From JAGVSR01 sp963750715 (lineage in GTDB: Bacteria > Pseudomonadota > Alphaproteobacteria > Rhizobiales > Hyphomicrobiaceae): a stretch of DNA of 64,000 nucleotides. Location: NCBI GenBank assembly GCA_963750715.1, contig CAVVRP010000009.1, positions 62,001-126,000 on the forward strand, given 5' to 3'. Below the pieces are notes generated by a model, which saw only the letters and a program-made list of their open reading frames with translations, was not told the DNA's origin and made no database searches. Position 1 is the first letter of the stretch; the number at the start of each line of letters is the position of its first letter. Shown one piece after another: positions 8,704 through 17,796 of this stretch. The position numbers and the translations under genes are program-made.

Positions 8704-9492
8704 ATGGCTCGTGATCGCTACTTCAAAAGCTTGGGCGTCATTCTTGCGGCGGCGCTGGTGCTTGCGGCCGGGCTCTATGCCGGCATGGGCAGCAACTGGT
8801 TCGGCCTCTATGGGCTCGCCGCGATTGTCCTCGTGACACTCGTGCCGCTCTCATCTCTTTTGTGGCGTCGCTTCACCGCCACCGGTCGGTCCGGCTGGCG
8901 CGCGCTCGTTTACGCGATCCCCGCCGGCCTCATCGCACTGGTCCAGATCGGCTTCTTGCTGGCGCTCTTCACGTATGGTCCGACCAACCCGACGCTCGGC
9001 GTAATCCGCGCCATGCTGTTGGCAAATATGGGTTATCTTCTGCCGTGGGCGGCCGCCATACTGCTCGCGATCTGGCTATGGTTGTTTGCGTCGGCTTCTG
9101 GAACGCCGCAGCACGTAGGGCCGCGCCGCCTATGCAAGTCGGATCAACCTCAATTTTGCCAGCACAGGGGTTGCCATGCTCTTGTCGGCGGCATCGGACC
9201 CCAACCTTTCGGCGATGTCGCGCACGCTGCGGGGTTCCACGCCGACGGATACAAGCAGCGGGTCGACACGGGTTGCGAGAGGCAGACGGTCCGGCAGATA
9301 AGCAAAGAAGGCGTGCCGTACGAGCGTCGTATAGGCTTTGGTGCTGGCAATGTCGACGGCGACGACTGTCGTATCGGGGTCGATGTGCCGCGTGGGGTGG
9401 TGCGCGAATGCGATCGTGAGATCGAGCCGCGCGGGCGAACCGCCGCGGCTGACGCTTTGAGGAGCGGAATGCCCATAGCCAGGCTGCCGTGA
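8704..9492 (+). CDS. Unknown membrane protein with four predicted helices; C-terminal half doubtful
   Basis: Residues 1 to about 137 form four hydrophobic helices separated by short Arg-rich loops (LLWRRFTATGR), as in an integral inner-membrane protein. After about position 9110 the frame loses protein character (Cys/Arg/Gly-rich, low hydrophobicity) while the opposite strand reads much better (see 9130-9510), so the true protein probably ends near 9110 and its stop may have been lost by an indel. No family recognised. The start is the only ATG close to the beginning of the hydrophobic region. Confidence 0.45.
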   Translation: MARDRYFKSLGVILAAALVLAAGLYAGMGSNWFGLYGLAAIVLVTLVPLSSLLWRRFTATGRSGWRALVYAIPAGLIALVQIGFLLALFTYGPTNPTLGVIRAMLLANMGYLLPWAAAILLAIWLWLFASASGTPQHVGPRRLCKSDQPQFCQHRGCHALVGGIGPQPFGDVAHAAGFHADGYKQRVDTGCERQTVRQISKEGVPYERRIGFGAGNVDGDDCRIGVDVPRGVVRECDREIEPRGRTAAADALRSGMPIARLP

Positions 9493-9510
9493 CCGGCTGG
9501 TCGTACTATG
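9130..9510 (-). pseudogene. Coding-like remnant without start codon
   Basis: On the minus strand a frame open from 9510 to a stop at 9130-9132 reads as a plausible protein (for example RLDLTIAFAHHPTRHIDPD, then VAVDIASTKAYTTLVRHA and VRDIAERLG), about 126 codons. It has no ATG, GTG or TTG near its beginning, and a TGA closes it at 9511-9513. It therefore looks like the 3' end of a broken gene. I do not recognise the family. It lies antisense to the doubtful second half of the membrane protein frame. Confidence 0.35.
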
Positions 9511-9713
9511 TCACCCACTAAGTCTGATCTCCGAATAATGGGCCTGGCAAGTGCCAACGAGTGCTCCGAGTGTCGCTGATTTTGCTCGCCTGTAACATAT
9601 GCGGGATGAAAAAAGTTGCCATTGTCGCACGCCGGCAGGGTTGCTCGACATAATTTCACCAAGGGCCCATGATGGCTGGCCGAGGGTCAAGTAAAGGGTA
9701 GGGGAGGTTGCTC

Positions 9714-10262
9714 GTGTTCAATCGCAGTCCGAATTCCGATCCGGCAGGCGTGAAGCCGGCTGCGGCGCCGGGAATTGTGCCGGGGCCGGCTCAGCAGGCG
9801 GCTCCCGCCGCTATCGTTTCGCAAGCGCCTCGTCCCGGTTCGTCGCCGTTCGATCGCGCTCAGTCGGTGAGCGGTACGTCGGTGATTGGTACGGACCTCA
9901 CCATCATGGGTGAAAAGATCACCATCATTTCGCAGAATAAACTCACTATCGACGGAGACATCTTCGGCGACGTATTCGGCCGTCAGGTCGTGATCGGCGA
10001 GGAAGGTTCGGTCATCGGCACGGTCGCGGCTGAGTCGGTGGAAGTGCGGGGGGGTGTTCGCGGCGCGATCCGCGGGCAAGCGGTGGTGCTACATCCGACC
10101 TCCCAGGTCGAGGGCGACATCACGCATCAGACGCTGGCGATTTCCGAGGGCGCGCATTTCGATGGCCGAGTGCGCCGCGCCAAGGATGCGAACGAACTGG
10201 TTCCCAACCTGGACGTGTCGGCCTTTGAAGAGCTTCGACAGAAGGCGCTGCCCAACACTTGA
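9714..10262 (+). CDS. Bactofilin (polymer-forming cytoskeletal protein)
   Basis: Bactofilins self-assemble into filaments that organise local cell-wall growth, stalks or polarity. The 182-residue protein has the family layout: a disordered Ala/Pro-rich N-terminus (about 50 residues), then a beta-helical core with repeating hydrophobic/glycine periodicity (SVIGTDLTIMG, DGDIFGDVFG, GGVRGAIRG, GDITHQTLAI) and a short tail. The GTG at 9714 is preferred: ggggagg ends seven bases upstream, and the resulting MFNRS is typical for the family. In stalked or budding relatives bactofilins support prosthecae, which would fit a Hyphomicrobium-like host (inference). Confidence 0.93.
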   Translation: MFNRSPNSDPAGVKPAAAPGIVPGPAQQAAPAAIVSQAPRPGSSPFDRAQSVSGTSVIGTDLTIMGEKITIISQNKLTIDGDIFGDVFGRQVVIGEEGSVIGTVAAESVEVRGGVRGAIRGQAVVLHPTSQVEGDITHQTLAISEGAHFDGRVRRAKDANELVPNLDVSAFEELRQKALPNT

Positions 10263-10268
10263 GCTATG

Positions 10269-11165
10269 TCAGAGCGGCGCGACTGAGATCGACGCCGTCA
10301 AGTCATGCTGCACGCCGGGCGCGACCGTGATGCGGTCTCCTCCGGCGTTTGCCGTTTCGATGCAGACCATCAGTCGCCATCCGTCGCCACCCAAATCACC
10401 GAGTCGGTCGGCCTTATCTGACCAAGGGTTCCACACTACGGTCGAGCCGCTGCCGGACTTCGCGATTGAGATCCTCCGCGACAGGACGGGATCGACAATC
10501 ACGCACGTCTCGCGCGTATCCTGATAGATGCGGTCGAGTTCAGCCGCAAAACGAATTGGCCCATCGTTTGTCTTGAGAGAGCCGCCGTCGAGCTGGTCGA
10601 TGAAGCGGCGGTGCTCCAGTCCCTCGATCGAAACGCGCGTGATATCGCCGACAGCGAAATACGAATGCAGCGCCTGAGTGATCTCGAAGGGACGTGTGCC
10701 GAGGTTCTCTGTGTTCAGCGTAAGGGTGAGGGCTGCGCCTGCAGTGACGGTCAGCGTCAACCGAGAGGCGAACGGCCAACCGGCCACATCGTCCTGCCGG
10801 GTATCGAAGCACAGCCGGATGCCGGGGCCGTTATCGCTGGTCTCGATCACCTGCCACGGCGCGGCGCGGACGAAACCATGCGAAGGCCGACCCGCTTGCG
10901 GATGCGGCCCAAACCACGGCCAGCATACTGGCACTCCCCCGCGCAGCGGCTTGCCCGTGCCAAGACGTGCCGCAGGCGAAAGCCACAAGACCGGTGCACC
11001 GCCGTCCGGCGTCCAGTCGAGGACCTGCGCACCCTGTAGGGCGACGACGGTGGTCGACCCGCCGCCCGTTAGCTCCGCGACGATGCCGCCGAGGGGGCTT
11101 TGTTTGAAAATGATGTGGTGATTGCCAAACCGAGAATTCAGTTCGGCTGCGGTCGCGTGAGTCAT
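10269..11165 (-). CDS. D-hexose-6-phosphate mutarotase (YeaD-like aldose epimerase)
   Basis: This aldose-1-epimerase family protein interconverts alpha and beta anomers of hexose-6-phosphates. Recognisable blocks are LRGGVPVCWPWFGPH, then HGFVRAAPW with the catalytic histidine, ALHSYFAVGD, and VVWNPW near the C-terminus, all typical of the YeaD group. Length (298 residues) is normal. ATG at 11165 or GTG at 11168 can start translation. The gene follows within three bases of the stop of a small secreted protein, so the two are probably co-transcribed. Confidence 0.92.
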   Translation of the reverse strand: MTHATAAELNSRFGNHHIIFKQSPLGGIVAELTGGGSTTVVALQGAQVLDWTPDGGAPVLWLSPAARLGTGKPLRGGVPVCWPWFGPHPQAGRPSHGFVRAAPWQVIETSDNGPGIRLCFDTRQDDVAGWPFASRLTLTVTAGAALTLTLNTENLGTRPFEITQALHSYFAVGDITRVSIEGLEHRRFIDQLDGGSLKTNDGPIRFAAELDRIYQDTRETCVIVDPVLSRRISIAKSGSGSTVVWNPWSDKADRLGDLGGDGWRLMVCIETANAGGDRITVAPGVQHDLTASISVAPL

Positions 11166-11168
11166 CAC

Positions 11169-11471
11169 TTAAAATCCGCGCCGTCCGGTAATGTTGGAAT
11201 CGATGCAGGTCTGCTGCACGCGAATGTCGCGGCCGATGAGGGCACAGACGTGCCGCTTCGTGTTGGGATTGTTGCGGATCTCAGCGAACGACACGCTCAA
11301 GCCGTAGCTCTGGGCGACTCGCGCCAATTGCTCTTCCTGGCAGTATGGCGTCGCCAGCAGGTTACCCTGCACCACCTGGAAACCGTTCTTGCAGTTGATC
11401 TTCGCATCGGCGGGAGCGGCAAGAACGGCGGTTGCCGACAGAGCGGCCATGCCGCCTCCAATGAACCGCAT
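11169..11471 (-). CDS. Small secreted hypothetical protein
   Basis: A 100-residue protein with a clear signal peptide (MRFIGGGMAALSATAVLAAPADA) and a probable cleavage after ADA. The mature part has three or four cysteines (NCKNGF, PYCQEE, HVCALIG, QQTCID), suggesting disulphides in the periplasm. It ends RRGF. It sits directly upstream of the mutarotase gene with a TAA-GTG/ATG junction. It resembles short alphaproteobacterial periplasmic proteins of unknown role; no function assigned. Confidence 0.7.
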   Translation of the reverse strand: MRFIGGGMAALSATAVLAAPADAKINCKNGFQVVQGNLLATPYCQEEQLARVAQSYGLSVSFAEIRNNPNTKRHVCALIGRDIRVQQTCIDSNITGRRGF

Positions 11472-11639
11472 CTTCGGGTAACTCCATCCGGTTTCGGTCG
11501 GTCGGTGCGGTCGGCAAAGCTTGCCTATGGCAGGGCTGCTTTGCACCACAGTTCGATGATGTATAACCCAGCCGTGGGATCGAACATAGCGACCGGATAC
11601 CAAATGCTGAACACCCATGAATCAAAGGGAGCAACGCTG

Positions 11640-12575
11640 ATGGCACGTCCAGGGCTCGTGCCGATCAACGATGCCACTGTGTGGTTCGATCTTTTCGATC
11701 CGACTCCGGAAGAAGAAGCATGGGTCGAGCAGGCGCTGGGCATCGACGCGCCGACGCGGGCGGAGATGCGCGAGATCGAGGCCTCGAACCGTTTCTATTC
11801 GGAAAACGGCGCGCACTACATGACGGCGTTCGTGATCTACAACCTCGACGAGGCAAGCTTGGCGTCCTCGGCCATGACGTTCATTCTCGTCGGCAATAGG
11901 CTGGTGACCGTTCGCTACTGCAATCCCAAGGCTTTCCCGATCTACCTGCAGCGTGCCGAACGGGGCGGTATCGCCTGTGGCACGGGCGGCGACGTTATGA
12001 TGGGAATTCTCGAAATCCTGATTGCGCGTATGGCCGATCTGATCGAACGCACGCAGGATAACGTCGACAAGCTCGCTGGCGGAGTTTTCAATCTCAAGAC
12101 CAACCGCCGTGACGCGGGTCGCCGCCTCGACGTGATGCTGAAGGGCACGGGCAAGGAAGGCGACGTCATTGCCCGCGCGCAGGAAAGCGCCACGTCGCTC
12201 GATCGCGTTCTGCACTTCTTCGCCAATGTAGCAAAGCAAGGCGGGCTGGACGAAGGTTTGAGGCAGCATATCGAGATCGCGCAGAAGGACATAACCTCAC
12301 TCAGCGATCACATGCGGTTCCTTTCGGAGCGCATCCAATTCCTGCTCGACGCCACGCTCGGTATGATCACGATCGAGCAGAACCAGATCATCAAGCTGTT
12401 CTCGGTGATGGCCGTCATGTTGATGCCGCCCACGCTTGTCGCCTCTGTCTACGGTATGAACTTCGAGCACATGCCCGAACTGGCCTGGCCGTGGGGATAC
12501 CCTTTGGCGCTTTGTCTTATGGTCATCTCTGGCGTCATTCCCTTTATCTACTTCAAGCGGAAGGGATGGCTGTGA
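11640..12575 (+). CDS. corA: CorA-type magnesium/cobalt transporter
   Basis: The 311-residue protein has a soluble N-terminal alpha/beta domain, long helices, and two C-terminal transmembrane helices with the signature YGMNFEHMPEL near residue 271, the selectivity loop of CorA channels. It imports Mg2+ (possibly Co2+ or Ni2+) across the inner membrane. The open frame extends upstream to 11100 but that part is antisense to the small secreted gene; the start at 11640 is supported by agggagc nine bases before. It is followed after 54 bases by an Mg2+ P-type ATPase, making a magnesium transport pair. Confidence 0.93.
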   Translation: MARPGLVPINDATVWFDLFDPTPEEEAWVEQALGIDAPTRAEMREIEASNRFYSENGAHYMTAFVIYNLDEASLASSAMTFILVGNRLVTVRYCNPKAFPIYLQRAERGGIACGTGGDVMMGILEILIARMADLIERTQDNVDKLAGGVFNLKTNRRDAGRRLDVMLKGTGKEGDVIARAQESATSLDRVLHFFANVAKQGGLDEGLRQHIEIAQKDITSLSDHMRFLSERIQFLLDATLGMITIEQNQIIKLFSVMAVMLMPPTLVASVYGMNFEHMPELAWPWGYPLALCLMVISGVIPFIYFKRKGWL

Positions 12576-12629
12576 GGCCATGCCCTCCATCTGATAGGCT
12601 TGCCGTCCGGCGATAAGGTGAGCTAACCA

Positions 12630-15176
12630 ATGAGGGATGGCCATTTCTGGAACCTGCCATTGGACGACGTGGTGGGCGATCTCGACGCCTCGCGCGACGG
12701 ACTTCAATGCGCGCAAGCCGCGCGACGGCTTGATCGGTATGGCCCCAACGATGCTCTCGCGCACAGGCGGCGTCCGCTCTGGCGGCAGATTCTGGACCGG
12801 TTCGCAAACCCGCTGGTTCTGATCCTGCTTTTCGCAAGCGGGCTGTCCGCCTGGACCGGCGAAACGGCCAGTTTCGCGATCATAGTGACGATCATACTTC
12901 TGAGCATGGTTCTCGACGTCGTCCAGCAGATGCGGGCGGAGAACACGGTCGAGGCGCTCAGGCGGTCGGTCGGCTTGCGTGCCACGGTGCTGCGCGACGG
13001 TCGAGAAGACGATCTTCCGGTCGAAAGTCTCGTACCGGGTGATGTTGTGCGGCTGATGGCGGGTGCCGTTGTGCCGGCAGACTGCCGTCTCGTTACTGCA
13101 CATGACCTCTTCGTCAATCAGTCGATTCTGACCGGCGAGCCCTACCCCGTCGAGAAGAGGGCGGCCGACCTGAGCCAGCCGACCGAAGATATCAGCGATG
13201 CTGTCAACACGGTGTTCACTGGAACCTCCGTCATCAGCGGAATGGGTACGGCACTCGTATGTTATACTGGGCGTGGCACGCAACTCGGCCGGCTTGCGGG
13301 AGGGCTGGCCGAGTTGCGGCCGCCAGATGCCTTCGAGCAGGGCATACGCAGCTTCGGGCTGCTCATGCTTCGGTTTACGATTTTTCTGGTTCTCTTCGTT
13401 CTGGCGGCGAATGTCGTTTTTCAGCGGCCCTGGCTTAATTCCCTACTATTTGCCCTTGCGCTGGCGGTCGGCCTGACGCCGGAACTGCTGCCGATGGTCG
13501 TCACCGTAACATTGGCGAAGGGTGCGCGGCGCCTCGCCGACCGGCGGGTCATCGTCAAGCGCCTGGCCGCCATTCATGATCTGGGCGCCATGGACGTCCT
13601 GTGTACTGACAAGACCGGTACGCTGACGGAAGCGCGCATCGAACTCGTCCGTCACATCGATAATCTGGGCAGGGACAGTAGGCGCGTCTTCGAACTGGCC
13701 TATCTCAACAGCGCGTTCGAGAGCGGCATGAAAAGCCCGCTCGATACGGCCATCCTTGGCCATGACAAGGTCGACACCAGTCAGTTCCGCAAGATCGATG
13801 AAGTGCCCTTCGACTTTGAACGGCGGCGCATTTCGGTTTTGCTGGACGGCGGCAAGTCCCGGTTGCTGATCGTCAAGGGAGCGCCGGAGGATATCGTCGT
13901 CTTGTCGACGCATCTGGAGGATGAGGCGGGCGAGATCCAGCCCCTTGATGAAACGATTCGCGAGCGCTTGAACGCCGCCTTTGCTGGACTGGGGGCAGAG
14001 GGCTATCGTGTGCTCGCCGTCGCGTCACGGCCCATGGAGCCGACGCACGACGACGCCATCGTCGACGACGAGACCGAACTGACATTCGCTGGATTCCTTG
14101 CGTTCGTCGATCCGCCCAAGGCCGAAGCCGCGCGGTCGATCGCCGAACTTGCGGAGTTGGGCGTCGAGGTCAAGATCCTGACCGGAGACAACGAGCGCAC
14201 CACCCAGCATATCTGCGCCAAGATCGGCGTGCCGGTGAAAGGCATTATGACGGGCCACGAACTCGAAACTCTGAGTGAGGACGCGCTCAGGGCACAACTT
14301 CCGTCCATCAATCTATTTTGCCGCGTCACGCCGCAACAGAAGGAGAGGGTTTTGCTCTCCCTGAAGCGGACCGGACGCGCGGTCGGATTCATCGGCGATG
14401 GCATCAACGATGCTTCTGCCCTTCATGCAGCGGACGTCGGTATCTCCGTCGATACGGCGGCGGACGTCGCCAAGGCAGCGGCGGACCTGGTGCTGCTCGA
14501 GCATGACCTAGGCGTTCTGCGTGACGGTGTCATCGAGGGGCGCCGTACGGTGGAGAACGTAACTAAGTACATTCTGATGGGCTCCAGTTCCAATCTCGGC
14601 AACATGTTCTCGATGGCGGGGGCGGCTCTTTTCCTGCCGTTCCTGCCGATGCTGCCGACCCAGGTGCTGCTTAACAATCTCCTGTACGATCTGTCGGAAG
14701 TCGGGGTGCCTTTCGACAATGTCGACGACGAGGCAGTCCGCGAGCCGGCCAAGTGGGACCTCCACTTCATCGAGCGCTTCATGCTCGTGCTCGGGCCCGT
14801 AAGTTCGTTCTTCGATTTCCTCACCTTCTACGCGCTGATCAAAATCATCGGAGCCAACGAGGCGCTGTTTCAAACCGGCTGGTTCATCGAATCTCTGGCG
14901 ACGCAGTCTTTGGTTATTTTCGTCATTAGGACGCGCAAGCGTCCATGGGAAAGCAGGCCGCACGCCATTTTGACGGCGCTGTCCGTCGGCGTCGTGCTGG
15001 TGGGGCTGATCATTCCATTGACGCCGATTGGTGCAGCATTCGGCTTCGTTGTTCTGCCGGCGCAATTCTTTGTCTTCCTGGTGCTGGCCGTCGCCGCCTA
15101 TCTGGGCCTGACAGAGGTTGTAAAAAACCTGTTCTACCAATACGCGCGGCGTCGCCGGGAGTTGCTTCGCCGATGA
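12630..15176 (+). CDS. mgtA: Magnesium-translocating P-type ATPase (MgtA/MgtB type)
   Basis: An 848-residue P3B-type ATPase. Visible elements: actuator motif LTGEPYPVEK, phosphorylation motif DKTGTLT with Asp327, nucleotide-binding KGAPEDIV, hinge GDGINDASAL, and about ten membrane helices, the last ones near the C-terminus. The order and length fit MgtA. It takes up Mg2+ at low external supply. The gene follows corA on the same strand, and its stop overlaps the next start by four bases (ATGA at 15173-15176). No mgtL-like leader could be made out in the 54-base gap. Confidence 0.93.
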   Translation: MRDGHFWNLPLDDVVGDLDASRDGLQCAQAARRLDRYGPNDALAHRRRPLWRQILDRFANPLVLILLFASGLSAWTGETASFAIIVTIILLSMVLDVVQQMRAENTVEALRRSVGLRATVLRDGREDDLPVESLVPGDVVRLMAGAVVPADCRLVTAHDLFVNQSILTGEPYPVEKRAADLSQPTEDISDAVNTVFTGTSVISGMGTALVCYTGRGTQLGRLAGGLAELRPPDAFEQGIRSFGLLMLRFTIFLVLFVLAANVVFQRPWLNSLLFALALAVGLTPELLPMVVTVTLAKGARRLADRRVIVKRLAAIHDLGAMDVLCTDKTGTLTEARIELVRHIDNLGRDSRRVFELAYLNSAFESGMKSPLDTAILGHDKVDTSQFRKIDEVPFDFERRRISVLLDGGKSRLLIVKGAPEDIVVLSTHLEDEAGEIQPLDETIRERLNAAFAGLGAEGYRVLAVASRPMEPTHDDAIVDDETELTFAGFLAFVDPPKAEAARSIAELAELGVEVKILTGDNERTTQHICAKIGVPVKGIMTGHELETLSEDALRAQLPSINLFCRVTPQQKERVLLSLKRTGRAVGFIGDGINDASALHAADVGISVDTAADVAKAAADLVLLEHDLGVLRDGVIEGRRTVENVTKYILMGSSSNLGNMFSMAGAALFLPFLPMLPTQVLLNNLLYDLSEVGVPFDNVDDEAVREPAKWDLHFIERFMLVLGPVSSFFDFLTFYALIKIIGANEALFQTGWFIESLATQSLVIFVIRTRKRPWESRPHAILTALSVGVVLVGLIIPLTPIGAAFGFVVLPAQFFVFLVLAVAAYLGLTEVVKNLFYQYARRRRELLRR

Positions 15177-15790
15177 TGCCCCGGCGCCATCTCGTCGTCA
15201 TGGTCAAGGCTCCGCTTGCTGGCCGTGTCAAAACACGACTTGCCGCCGATATCGGCGCGGTGTGTGCGACCGCCTTCTATCGTCACGCCGTCGCCGCGGT
15301 GCTGGCGCGCGTTTCGTCACCCGGTTTGTGGAACACCGTACTGGCCGTATCGCCGGACACGGCTGTGAATTGCGCGGCATGGCCGGGGAAACTCGCGCGC
15401 CGTCCGCAGGGGCGAGGCGATCTTGGACAACGCATGCAACGCACCATGGACCGTCTGCCGCCGGGTCCTGTGATGATCATAGGTTCGGATGTTCCAGGCA
15501 TCACGGCCGCTCATATCCTCAGGGCCTTCTCGATGCTCGGGGATTACGATGCCGTGTTTGGCCCCGCGCCCGATGGCGGCTACTGGATGGTCGGCCTGAA
15601 ACGCATACCGCGAATACCTCGGCCATTTGCGGGTGTCCGCTGGTCGAGCGCCCACGCACTGTCCGACACGATGGACAATCTCAACGGCTTGAGAATTGCT
15701 TTCGCCGATAGCCTCGCCGACGTCGACGGCGCCGCCGATCTTGCAGCTGCCGGTCATGCGTACGGCCGCCGCGTCAGGCCAGGGGCGTGA
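15173..15790 (+). CDS. DUF2064/TIGR04282-type glycosyltransferase
   Basis: A 205-residue GT-A-like protein. It has VVMVKAPLAGRVKTRLA at the N-terminus (nucleotide-sugar binding), IGSDVPGI with the metal-site aspartate, and FGPAPDGGYWMVGL, all hallmarks of the DUF2064 family, whose members are linked to arsenosugar or other unusual glycoside synthesis. Its start overlaps the mgtA stop by four bases, and its own stop overlaps the next gene's GTG, so it is translated as part of the same operon. Actual acceptor and donor are unknown. Confidence 0.85.
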   Translation: MMPRRHLVVMVKAPLAGRVKTRLAADIGAVCATAFYRHAVAAVLARVSSPGLWNTVLAVSPDTAVNCAAWPGKLARRPQGRGDLGQRMQRTMDRLPPGPVMIIGSDVPGITAAHILRAFSMLGDYDAVFGPAPDGGYWMVGLKRIPRIPRPFAGVRWSSAHALSDTMDNLNGLRIAFADSLADVDGAADLAAAGHAYGRRVRPGA

Positions 15791-16565
15791 ATGCCGCGCC
15801 GCACCAGACCGCCAAAGCGCCGCGCCGCCGGGAACATGACGGTCCGGCCTCCGCCGAAGAACTCACGGCCATGGACGTCACGCAGCGCCTTTTCAGGCCA
15901 AGCCCAACGACACGATCGATTTTTTAGGCGGCAACATGCAGTCGCTCGATCTCTCGGGACTCGACTTCAAGCGCACGCATGACGCGGGCGGACGTAGTCG
16001 GCACCAACCTCGCAAACGCAAATCTCAGCCGATCTGATCTTGCAGGCGCCCGCCTCGACCGGACGGTCGTCACCTTCACGAATTTCACCGGGGCCAATAT
16101 GGAAAGTGCGACCTCGATGCGGCCCACTATCTACTCGGATTTGCGGATCGACTGGCGCGAGGCGCCTACGTTCGACGGCGCCAACATGCGCGGCAGCTTA
16201 CTGGCCGGTTCGACGGAGCATCGTTCAATGGCACGGATTTATCGGACCTGATATTCAATCCGCATGAACCGCGCGCCGACCTGTCCCAGTTTCCTCGGAA
16301 TTTCTGCCGCGGCTGCAATTTCGAAGGTGCAAAGCTGCGCGGGGCCGATCTCGACGATGCCATGGCCCAATTCGCAAGCGCCGATCTTGCCGGCGCGTGG
16401 TTGACGCGCACCGATCTCAGCAAGGCCGACTTCAGCGTGGCGGACCTGACGAGCGCCGATTTGAGGGGCGCCGATCTGAACGAGACCAACCTTACCAATG
16501 TTTGGGGCCTCGATACGGTCAAGGGTTTGGGACTAGCCCTCAACCTTGATCGGGCGCTAAGGTAG
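15787..16565 (+). pseudogene. Pentapeptide-repeat protein interrupted by three frameshifts
   Basis: A GTG at 15787 overlaps the preceding stop (GTGA). Reading across frames gives one coherent protein: SAEELTAMDVTQRLF, shift near 15893, then DFLGGNMQSLDLSGLDFKR, shift near 15975, then TRADVVGTNLANANLSRSDLAGA, shift near 16205, then RFDGASFNGTDLSDL and the long repeat run ending LRGADLNETNLTNVWGL. The A(D/N)LxX spacing is that of a pentapeptide-repeat quadrilateral helix. The frames go 1-0-1-0, so bases were both gained and lost. Each segment is well conserved, which argues for recent damage or sequence error. Function of the intact protein is unknown. Confidence 0.75.
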
Positions 16566-16600
16566 GCCGCTCGCAGCCAGCACCCAGGGACCTTTTGCTA

Positions 16601-17383
16601 ATGCCGACACGACGATTTTCGACGTCCCGCGCCTTGCTCGCTGCGGGACTGGCAGTTCTTGCGTCGTGCCTTGTCACGGTGGCCCAGCCGCATGCCGAGG
16701 TCGACATGCCGGAGGTCGACACGGCGCTCGTCGTCTCGGTTGACATTTCGAACTCGGTCGACGACAAGCGATACAAGCTGCAGATGGAAGGCATCGCCCA
16801 GGCGCTCGAGGATCCCGCGGTCATCAGCGCCATCCTCAATGGCCCGCAGGGCGGCATTCTGCTGTCGGTGGTGACATGGGCCGACAAGGCGCGCATCGCC
16901 GTGCCGTGGACCATGATCAAATCGAAGGAGGACGCCATGACGTTTGCCGCGCGCGTCCGCAAACTGACCCGCGAAGGCGGTGAATTCACATGTCTGTCGG
17001 GTATGCTGCGCACCATCGCCGACAAGGTTGTTACGCAGATCCCGGGTAAGCCGGCTCGTATCATCGTCGACGTGTCGGGCGACGGCAGCGACAACTGCAA
17101 CAACCAGGATCCTCTTGAGGCGGTGCGCGAAGAACTCGTGGGCAGCGGCGTCACGATCAACGGCTTGCCGATCCTCGAAGGCAACGAGGCGGCGACGCTG
17201 GAGCAGTGGTACAAGGACAACGTGAAGGCCGGTCTTGGAGCCTTCGTGCTGCCGGCTGACGGGTTCAAGGACTTCGGTCGTGCCATCCGCCAGAAGTTCG
17301 TCATCGAGATCAGCGGCGTGCTGCCGGGGTCGCATCATATGGCCGACGGCAAGCTCGATGCCGCGCACCCCAAACTCAGATAG
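16601..17383 (+). CDS. DUF1194 (von Willebrand A-like) secreted protein
   Basis: The 260-residue protein starts with a signal peptide (about residues 1-33) and continues with TALVVSVDISNSVDD, a MIDAS-like DxSxS motif, then WADKARIAVPW, IIVDVSGDGSDNC and a C-terminal GVLPGS block, the pattern of DUF1194 proteins, which are distant von Willebrand factor A domains. It is expected in the periplasm and could bind metal. The ATG at 16601 is chosen over the upstream TTG. Role unknown. Confidence 0.85.
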   Translation: MPTRRFSTSRALLAAGLAVLASCLVTVAQPHAEVDMPEVDTALVVSVDISNSVDDKRYKLQMEGIAQALEDPAVISAILNGPQGGILLSVVTWADKARIAVPWTMIKSKEDAMTFAARVRKLTREGGEFTCLSGMLRTIADKVVTQIPGKPARIIVDVSGDGSDNCNNQDPLEAVREELVGSGVTINGLPILEGNEAATLEQWYKDNVKAGLGAFVLPADGFKDFGRAIRQKFVIEISGVLPGSHHMADGKLDAAHPKLR

Positions 17384-17453
17384 CACTGGTATGCTGCGAG
17401 TCTCCAGGCGGTTGGCCGGGAGCCTCGAGTTGCGATCATTCGAACGGATCGGA

Positions 17454-17654
17454 TCAGGTGTCCTTCATTAACGCGGGACGACAGCTCCAGCGCTTGACTG
17501 TCCACTGCGGGTGCGTTTCCTGCCAGTTGGCGAGGAAGGGCGGCGCCAGCATCGCGCACTGAGTGGTGTCCATGTCGCCGTCGACCGGCAACTTGTAGTC
17601 TTTGCACGTGTTCGGGTCGCCGACCATGCAGGCCGAGATGACAATCGTTAACAT
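17454..17654 (-). CDS. Small cysteine-containing hypothetical protein
   Basis: A 66-residue protein with a hydrophobic N-terminus (MLTIVISAC) and three further cysteines, ending in the pattern LANWQETHPQWTVKRWSC. Short proteins with this HPxWxVxRWxC ending recur in alphaproteobacteria without known function. A gagagg ribosome site lies about nine bases before the ATG. It stands alone, convergent with the DUF1194 gene. Confidence 0.7.
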   Translation of the reverse strand: MLTIVISACMVGDPNTCKDYKLPVDGDMDTTQCAMLAPPFLANWQETHPQWTVKRWSCRPALMKDT

Positions 17655-17796
17655 CCTGGTGCCTCTCCGTTTTGCGGTCCCGCGCGTGATCCCGCACAGT
17701 GCCCTGCCGAGGCTAACGCTCCGACAATTGCGATACTACGCGGCAACCTCGGCATTGGATTTGAGACGGTCCCAGAATTAGGCAAGCCGGGCCCGG

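Noticed and set aside
11100..11639. Extended N-terminus of CorA
   Set aside because: Antisense to the small secreted protein and mutarotase start; CorA family length fits the start at 11640.
12297..13283. Minus-strand open frame across the corA/mgtA junction
   Set aside because: Composition is His/Arg/Gln-rich and it is fully antisense to conserved transporter motifs.
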